From positions 91,209,583 to 91,273,582 of the forward strand of contig NC_133390.1 in NCBI RefSeq assembly GCF_047511655.1: a stretch of 64,000 bases of DNA. Reading direction: 5' to 3'. A program made the translations under genes and the position numbers. Below are positions 58,101 through 64,000 of the stretch, in pieces (the stretch's first letter is position 1; every line of letters starts with the position of its first letter). Source of the DNA: Castor canadensis. Taxonomy: Eukaryota; Chordata; Mammalia; Rodentia; Castoridae. The notes under the pieces are model-generated. The model was given only the letters and a program-made list of their open reading frames with translations, had not been told where the DNA came from and searched no databases.

Positions 58101-59684
58101 CAAACTTCTTCCCCACCAAAAAGAAGAAAAAAAGAAACACAATATTGTCAGCTCTTTCTTTTCATAAGGCAAGCATTCTTTAAGCATATTGGCCTTGCTT
58201 CTAAAGGTAAATTATCTCTTTGTGGGAGGAGAGGGTGTGAGAAGAAATCTTACTTATTACAATGGTCAAAGAACCACAGTGAATAGATCTACAGTATATC
58301 TGTGCTATTAAAATTTCACAGGACAAGAGAGAGGTGATTAGGAAAAAAAAAAAAAAGCTAAAAAGTTTCCTGAGGGAGGGGAGTGAGTAGGAAGGAGGAG
58401 CACAATAATGAAAGAAAGATCGAGAGATGCTATAGACAATGAGATTCAATCTCAAAAGAAACACTGACTTCTTTCAGCATCACTGTAGATAATAGTGATA
58501 ACCACAGATTCTAGCATATGGAAGTCATCCATCACCAACCAAGGAAAAGGCAACTTATAGGATGGTAGACGACTCCATATTGAGGCAACCACATTAACCA
58601 TTTATATGACTGACAAGGGTAATGTGAAATTTTATTGCCTTCAACAAAACTACTTATTCAGAGAAGAAAAATATGAAGGAAGGAAAAGGATAGAGTGAGA
58701 AAGGGAGGAAAAGAAGCTGATAGCATCATTCCTAGTAGGCACTATTTACTTGATGTAACCAGAATGTGGTCTACCATTCTCATTTACAGTCCATTTGAGC
58801 CACGTATCTGTCCAAACAATACCATCAGTCATCCTGTGCCTCAGGACTTTACAAGAAAACAAAGGGAATTACCTAATTGCTAGTAACTGATACCACATGG
58901 AAAAATGAAAATTACATGCAACTTTTTAAAGTTTAGTTAAAGATGAGCTGGTGTGGTAGACCATGAAGCAAAAGAGAGTGGAGGAAGGTCTTAGGGTCAA
59001 GGTGCTTTCTGGTAGTGCCTTCAGCCGTGTGATCCCATTCACAGTGCCCATATTCTACAAGGGGTTATCTGTATATAGGATATCACCCATTCCTTAGCTT
59101 AGTCTCCTAATAAGGATCCTTTAAAAATCTGTGATGAATCACAGATTCTGAGTAAAAGAGTCTTGACTGGGGACAATACTTTGCAAGTCAGATGGAAAGA
59201 GCTGTTTTCTTATGAAACTGGTAGTTAAGGACAGGACTGTCTTAGGGTCCCTCTGTAGGAGTAAAACACAAAGCATAGGGAGATGAGTTTAGCAGGAAAT
59301 GCATGCTGATCTTACTACTTCAGGAGACCTGATACATCAGGGGCACAGAAAGACTTTTTTGGAAAAGCAGATTGCTTCAGAACAACACAATGTCAGCACT
59401 GCACTGTTTGGCACTTGCAATGGAAAGATGGTGTGAATAGTAATGGTAGCTGCAGTGCCCAGGCCCTTTCAATGTGATTCACTGGCAACAGATACCACCT
59501 GGCAAAGGCAGAGCCAGCACAACCAAAGAGCATATAAAACAGGAAGTGGACCTGTGATGCCAATGAATGAGATGACTTTGGGGTTTCTTCTACAAGACAA
59601 AAGTGGAGACTCAGAGGGTAACTGGAAGTGCTGTCATAAAAGAGAGCTGAATACAGGTAGCCATGGTATAATTGTGATTACACT
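58101..59684. other. Unique-looking stretch, no gene
   Basis: Contains poly(A)14 at 58342-58355 and a 10-bp inverted repeat at 59126-59147. The 105-codon plus frame at 59443-59760 has no recognisable domain. Confidence 0.4.
59126..59147. repeat. Perfect inverted repeat, 10-bp arms, 2-bp spacer
   Basis: aatctgtgat-ga-atcacagatt; could extrude as a small hairpin or be a dimeric protein site. Confidence 0.9.
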
Positions 59685-60070
59685 CTACCAGTCAGTTTTT
59701 CCTCATTGTGACAAATATCTGAGAGAAACAACTCAAGGGAAGAAGGATTTCTTCCTATGATTTCAGAGGTCTATCACCATCTGGCCCCATTGTTTTTGAG
59801 CTATGGTGAGGCAGAACATCACAGAAGAAGGGCATGGCAGAGAAAAATTGCTCACTTCATGGAGGTCAAGAAGAGAGACAGACAGAAAGAGACAGAGACA
59901 AAAAGACAGAGAGAGAGAGGACAAGATATCTTTCCAAGGTCCCCAGTGACCCATTTTCTCCAGCTAGCTTCTACCTCCTACTTTTCACAATCTCCCAAAA
60001 TAGCACCACCAGGTGGGACCCAAGCCTTCAGTGAATTATCCTGTAAGAGATAGTTCATATTCAAACCATA
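59685..60070 (+). repeat. Interspersed repeat known from rodents, unnamed
   Basis: Words in order: 'ttcctcattgtgacaaatat', 'gatttcagaggtctatcacc', 'tgaggcagaacatcacagaa', 'cacttcatggaggtcaagaa', 'ccagtgacccattttctcca'. I recall these from a repeat in several rodent genomes but cannot name it. A purine-rich CAGA/GAGA tract lies inside at about 59873-59920. The 98-codon frame here is repeat-derived. Confidence 0.55.
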
Positions 60071-60874
60071 GTAGTTGCTATTTTCTTTGCTCCTCAGGTT
60101 AGACTGCTCTGACCATAGGCAAAATAAATCTGATATGAAAACATTATATACATAATATAGAATGTATTTCAGAAATAAATTTCCCATCTCTTTTGGGGTT
60201 ATCAACAATGAACTGGAGTAATATCTTACTAGCTCTGGTCTCCATCTTCTTTCATTACCCAGCTTTTACCTCCTGCTCAGACCCTTCTGTTTTTCCTGTT
60301 CTCTAAGCAGAATTCTTTGTGAAATGGATTTGTATTTTCTTGTGAAAAAGTGGTAAAAGAAAAATACCCATAGAAATGTTTAGTAATCTTTTTCTCCTTC
60401 CATCCTATTTCTGCCCTCACCTTTCAAAATAGGGCACATCTTTTTCTGGTTTTACCACTGTTTACCTTTGCTGTGCTTACTACAATTAGAGAAAGAGAAA
60501 AGTAAGTTATACTAAAAGCAGACATCTTTCATGTGTTCAGATGAGGGAGAAGGAGAACAAGAGAAAGAGAAAGAGGTCATAAGATATGGTATGAAGCTGC
60601 TGTTAGGAGTTTGTCTTTGCAGAGAAAGATATTTTAATATAAATTTGTGGACGTCTTATTATGTGGAATGAAATTTTCTCTCTGCTCTCATTTTCAAAAA
60701 GCTTATTTTGTTTCCTTGATATGTTGGAGGCGTATTTTGGTTCTCTTCACATTCATCACCATGCTCAGTCTGTTTTCAAGGCATCTTTTTTGATGCTGAA
60801 GAAAAAAAACCGATGAGCAAAGCAGATAAAGTCTTAGCTCTTATGTAATTTGAATTTTTGGAGAAGGTGCAGGC
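60071..60874. other. Unique-looking stretch, no gene
   Basis: Nothing recognised; purine-rich segment at 60540-60580. Confidence 0.4.
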
Positions 60875-61220
60875 AATATAGACTTAAAAATAAATAAAGT
60901 ATGGAACTGGCATAAAGATAGACATATACATCAACAGAAAAGGGTGTCTAGAAATACTCACAAAGTATGAATAGGTTGTGGTAAAGGTGCCAATAAGCTC
61001 TATGGGGAAAGGAACCATCTTCCCAGAAATAGTGCTAAAAAAACTGGATAATTATACAGAAAAAAAATCCAACATGAACCTTGATATTTCTGGGGTGATG
61101 AAAATGCTCCATTTCTTGCTTGAGAATGTATCCATTCAGGTATATGTATTTTTCCAATTGCATCAAGCTGTATACATCAAAGTTTATTCTATACAAGTTA
61201 TATTTGAATAAAGTAGATAT
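60875..61220 (+). mobile_element. Old L1, sense, internally deleted
   Basis: ORF2 words ('ggaactggcataaagataga', 'aaaactggataattatacag') are followed directly by an old L1 3'UTR ('ctggggtgatgaaaatgctc', 'gtatacatcaaagtttattc'), so more than 1 kb of the consensus between them is missing. Confidence 0.7.
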
Positions 61221-61559
61221 AAATAATATCTAGATAGTTTTAAACAGTCATTATGGTTGAGAAGAAATGAAAAGAGAGAAATAGAACATAGAATAAGAGA
61301 GTCACAGAATAAAGAGTAAGAGTGGAGGGAAAGAATTTGACTTTAGATGACATGGTAAAGGAAGACTGAGTCAAAGCCTGCTCACAACACTCAGAAGCTA
61401 GGCTAAGATCTCGGAGATGAGGGTTCGAGACAAGGTGCAAAATTCCTGAGACCAAAACAAGTTTGCTTGAGAAATGGGCTGAGGGCAAGGAGTGAGGCTG
61501 AAACCTAGCATGAGAGGGGGAGAAGTGAAGGTTAACTCAGACAGGGAGGTGGTAGTTGG
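61221..61559. other. Unassigned purine-rich stretch
   Basis: A-and-G-rich. No gene; possibly a more diverged part of the repeat that follows. Confidence 0.3.
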
Positions 61560-62020
61560 GCCAGTAGATCTTTCACAGACTTTCTAAGTGTAATGAGTGG
61601 CCACTGGAGGGTGCTAACCAGACAAGTGACACAACCCACTTTACTCTTCTAATATCCTACTGTGACTTCTTTATGGGAAAAAGAAAAATTCTAGGCAAAT
61701 GTTAGGAGATGAAGAAAGAAGTCAGTCACAAGTGAGTTAGACAGCTACTGACATTGTGGCTTGGTCTAGAGTGGCAGCAGTGAACACAGCAAATTGAATG
61801 AGTTAGGGTATGTGTTAGTGGAACTGCTGATGTTAGAATTGAGGATAAAGTAAAGAAAGAAATCAGACATTTTTAGTTCTTGACCCACTGGGAATACAAT
61901 GGTATCATTTGTGGAAATAATGAAGATCTGGGGAAGAATGGTTGAGTAGCGTGTAAATTAAGCAGGCATTTAGACATATGGGTGAAATCTCAGAGAAGTC
62001 AGGGCTGGGTATATAAATGT
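61560..62020 (+). repeat. Fragment of unnamed old interspersed repeat
   Basis: 'gtgtaatgagtggccactgg', 'gacattgtggcttggtctag', 'agtggcagcagtgaacacag', 'attaagcaggcatttagaca' follow the consensus downstream of the segment at 34110-34170. Confidence 0.5.
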
Positions 62021-62104
62021 GAGTGTCACAATCACACAGATGACATTTGAAGCTGGGGAAATGAAAGGATCTCTTGCACAGAAAGACTCAGAGGGCTGAT
62101 GTAC

Positions 62105-62203
62105 ACAGAATAATGGGTGTCCTGAGGGTTCCATGCCCAAATCCACAGAACCTAGGAATATGTTACTTACATTATGAAATGGAGAACTTAAAAATCTGAT
62201 TAA
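62105..62203 (+). mobile_element. MaLR (MLT1-like) LTR, left part
   Basis: 'ggttccatgcccaaatccac', 'aacctaggaatatgttactt', then 'aaaatctgattaa' at the break. Interrupted by a short L1 and resumed at 62433. Confidence 0.6.
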
Positions 62204-62432
62204 TTACTTGTAGGATTTCTTCTTTTAGATTGTTCTTGTGAGCTTCATTAGGTTCCTTAGTATAGTTTATCTTTGTTTTATTGGAGTCTGGATCTGGGTA
62301 TCCCTGTTTTCTTCATTTCCCTCTGAATCCTGAACTAATTTATTTTTGTGGGGGAGGGTAGGGATGGGGATCAGGGAGGAGAAATGACCCAAACAATGTA
62401 TGCACATGTGAATAAATGAATAAAAAAAAAAG
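62204..62432 (+). mobile_element. Short L1 insertion (229 bp) with 13-bp TSD
   Basis: Right part: the G-rich L1 3'UTR (62350-62380) and terminal motif 'cccaaacaatgtatgcacat' ending in poly(A) at 62422-62430. Left part (62204-62340): not 3'UTR; in complement it looks like L1 ORF1-region sequence, which would make this a twin-primed copy with a very large internal deletion. aaaatctgattaa flanks it at 62191-62203 and 62433-62445. Confidence 0.8.
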
Positions 62433-62775
62433 AAAATCTGATTAAGTTAAGGACTTTGAGAAGAAGTTTCCTTGATTATCCAGGTGGGTACAATGTAATC
62501 ACATGAGGCGTTCATGATGGAAAATCTTTCTGGATTGTAATCTAAGGGGGATATGATGAGGAAGGAGGTTCAAAGAGAAATTCAGTGTTGCTGGATTTGA
62601 GGATTGATACGAGGACAATGAGCCAAAGAGGGCAGGCAGCTTCTAGCAACTGGAAATTATGAGGAAAATGGTTTCTTCCAGAGCATTCAGAAAGGAACAC
62701 AGTCCTGATGACATGTTAGTCCACACAGCCCTATGTCTGACTCTTACCTGAAGAATAGCAAGAGATAAATTCATG
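62433..62775 (+). mobile_element. MaLR (MLT1-like) LTR, right part
   Basis: 'gattaagttaaggactttga', 'gattatccaggtgggtacaa', 'gggcaggcagcttctagcaa', 'ttccagagcattcagaaagg', 'acacagtcctgatgacatgt' follow the LTR consensus in order. Confidence 0.65.
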
Positions 62776-62777
62776 TT

Positions 62778-62832
62778 GGGCTGGCATGGTGGCACCCTGA
62801 ATGCAATGACAGCACTCAGGAAGATGAGACAG
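62778..62832 (+). mobile_element. B1-type SINE, left part
   Basis: 'gggctggcatggtggcaccc' to 'agcactcaggaagatgagac' is the start of a 7SL-derived B1 monomer. It is cut by an L1 and continues at 63880. Confidence 0.85.
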
Positions 62833-63879
62833 ATAAAGGAAATGCAAATCAAAACCACATCAAGATTGTACCTCACTCTTGTAAGAATGGCTATCATCAA
62901 GAACACAAACAACAACAAATGTTGGAGAGGATGTCAGGAAAAAGGAACTCTCATACATTGTTGGTAGAAATGTAAATTAGTACAATCACTATGGAAAACA
63001 GTATGGAGGTTTCTCAATAAACTAAAAATAGAACTGCCATATGATGCAGCAATACCACTGCTAGGGATATACCCAAGGTAAGCCAGGTTACAATAAAGGC
63101 ACCTGCACACCCATGTTTATTGCAGCACTATTCACAAGAGTTAAGCATGGAAACAGCCAAGATGCCCCTCTACTAATGAATGGATTAAGAAAACATGGTA
63201 TTTATATACAATGGAATTTTATTCAGCCATAAAGAAGAGTGAAATTTTATCACTTGCAGGTAATGGATGGAACTGGAGAACATCAGTTTAAGTGAGGTTA
63301 GCCAAGTTCAGAAAGCCAAAGACCACATGTTTTCTCTCATATGTGGAATATAGACCCAATACAAATACAAGTAAATATTATGAAAAAAAGGCCATGCTAA
63401 AGGGCAGTCACATACAAGAGAGGGAATATAAAAGAAGGAAGTTAAGAAGGTGAATATGGTTAATGTTCTTCCTATACAAGAATGAATATAGAATTTTTAA
63501 ACCTGTTGAAACTACCATAAGAAGGATACTAAAGGAGAAAGGAGAAAAAAAACTCCAAAATGTCATTTTTTTGAAGAGCGGAGAATAGGAAACTAGAACA
63601 GGTCTTGCTTTGGAGGTTGTTACCAGTGCTGTGGGGAGAATGTGGGAAGAGGTTGTAGGAGGGTGAAGATGGTGCAAATATTGTGTGCATATATATGTAA
63701 ATGGAAAATGAGACCTGTTGAAACTATTCCAGGAATGGTGAGAGGGATGATAAAGGAGAATGATGGAGGGGGTAAACGTAACTATTATATTGTAAGAACT
63801 TTTGTAAATGTCACAATGTACCCCCAGCACAACAATAATTTTAAGAAAGAGAGAGAAAAAAAGAAAATCAATAAATAAA
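62833..63879 (+). mobile_element. L1 3' end (about 1.05 kb), sense, inside B1, with TSD
   Basis: Begins in ORF2: the frame at 62773-62967 includes [20 protein letters not shown] and CWRGC, from the C-terminal region of ORF2p, which is followed by the 'gggatatacccaaggtaagc' and 'caatggaattttattcagcc' landmarks, then the 3'UTR ending 'aatgtacccccagcacaaca' and an A-rich tail. Flanks aggaagatgagacag (62818-62832) and aggaagatgaggcag (63880-63894) are a 15-bp duplication with one mismatch. It is the best-preserved sense reference for this L1 type in the window; ORF2 is still truncated and broken. Confidence 0.9.
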
Positions 63880-63950
63880 AGGAAGATGAGGCAGGAAAAT
63901 CATGAGTTCAAGACAGCCTATCCTACACAGCAACATCCTGCCTCAAATAA
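63880..63950 (+). mobile_element. B1-type SINE, right part
   Basis: Continues the B1 monomer after the L1: 'atgaggcaggaaaatcatga', 'gttcaagacagcctatccta', 'cacagcaacatcctgcctca', then the A-rich end. Confidence 0.85.
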
Positions 63951-64000
63951 ATGAATACATAACTCATGTCATCTTAAGGTACTATACTTGTGGCAATTTT

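Noticed and set aside
59757..60053. 98-codon Arg/Lys/Glu-rich plus frame
   Set aside because: It runs through a purine-rich tract inside an interspersed repeat.
1..64000. CRISPR arrays, bacterial operons, phage or plasmid modules
   Set aside because: No regularly spaced repeats, no dense coding and no prokaryotic signals; the sequence is mammalian throughout.

Overview
This window looks like AT-rich, CpG-poor mammalian nuclear DNA with no functional protein-coding gene that I can support. The interspersed repeats point to a rodent. There are tRNA(ID)-type SINEs, 7SL(B1)-type SINEs, composites of the two, and several L1 elements, alongside older mammalian repeats (MIR, MER5A-like, Tigger-like, MaLR-like LTRs). 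The composite SINE design and the two L1 3'-end types resemble what I remember from beaver (Castor). That species call is inference. No bacterial genes, operons, CRISPR arrays or rRNA/tRNA genes were seen.

Layout. 0.6-7.1 kb is mostly old L1 in antisense, broken by a composite SINE (1.44 kb), a younger antisense L1 tail (3.66-4.53 kb, 11-bp target-site duplication) and an ID SINE (5.04 kb). 7.1-18 kb is mostly unique DNA with SINEs, MIRs, an LTR-like block (13.5-14.0 kb) and two older unnamed repeats (16.4-17.3 kb). 18.0-23.1 kb is a dense retroposon cluster: a 73-bp L1 stub, an L1 with an inverted 5' part, a nearly full-length processed RAB1B pseudogene inserted in the tail of that L1, and an older inverted L1. 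23-43 kb is mainly unique DNA with scattered MIRs, SINEs, a Tigger-like element (38.3 kb) and a long unnamed old repeat (33.7-34.9 kb). 43.5-49.6 kb holds a solo LTR inside an older LTR, a second Tigger-like element split by an L1 tail, and an old L1 split by a retroposon that looks like a 3' transduction. 50-56 kb is quiet. 56.6-57.5 kb is a MER5A-like element split by an antisense L1. 59.7-64 kb again carries L1, LTR and SINE nests.

The only gene-like entity is the RAB1B retrocopy at 20.2-22.06 kb. It is dead: a 2-bp insertion, two premature stops and a lost prenylation cysteine. The most informative aspect of the window is its layered insertion history, which can be read from target-site duplications at about a dozen junctions. 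All family names come from memory of consensus sequences and were not checked by a search.
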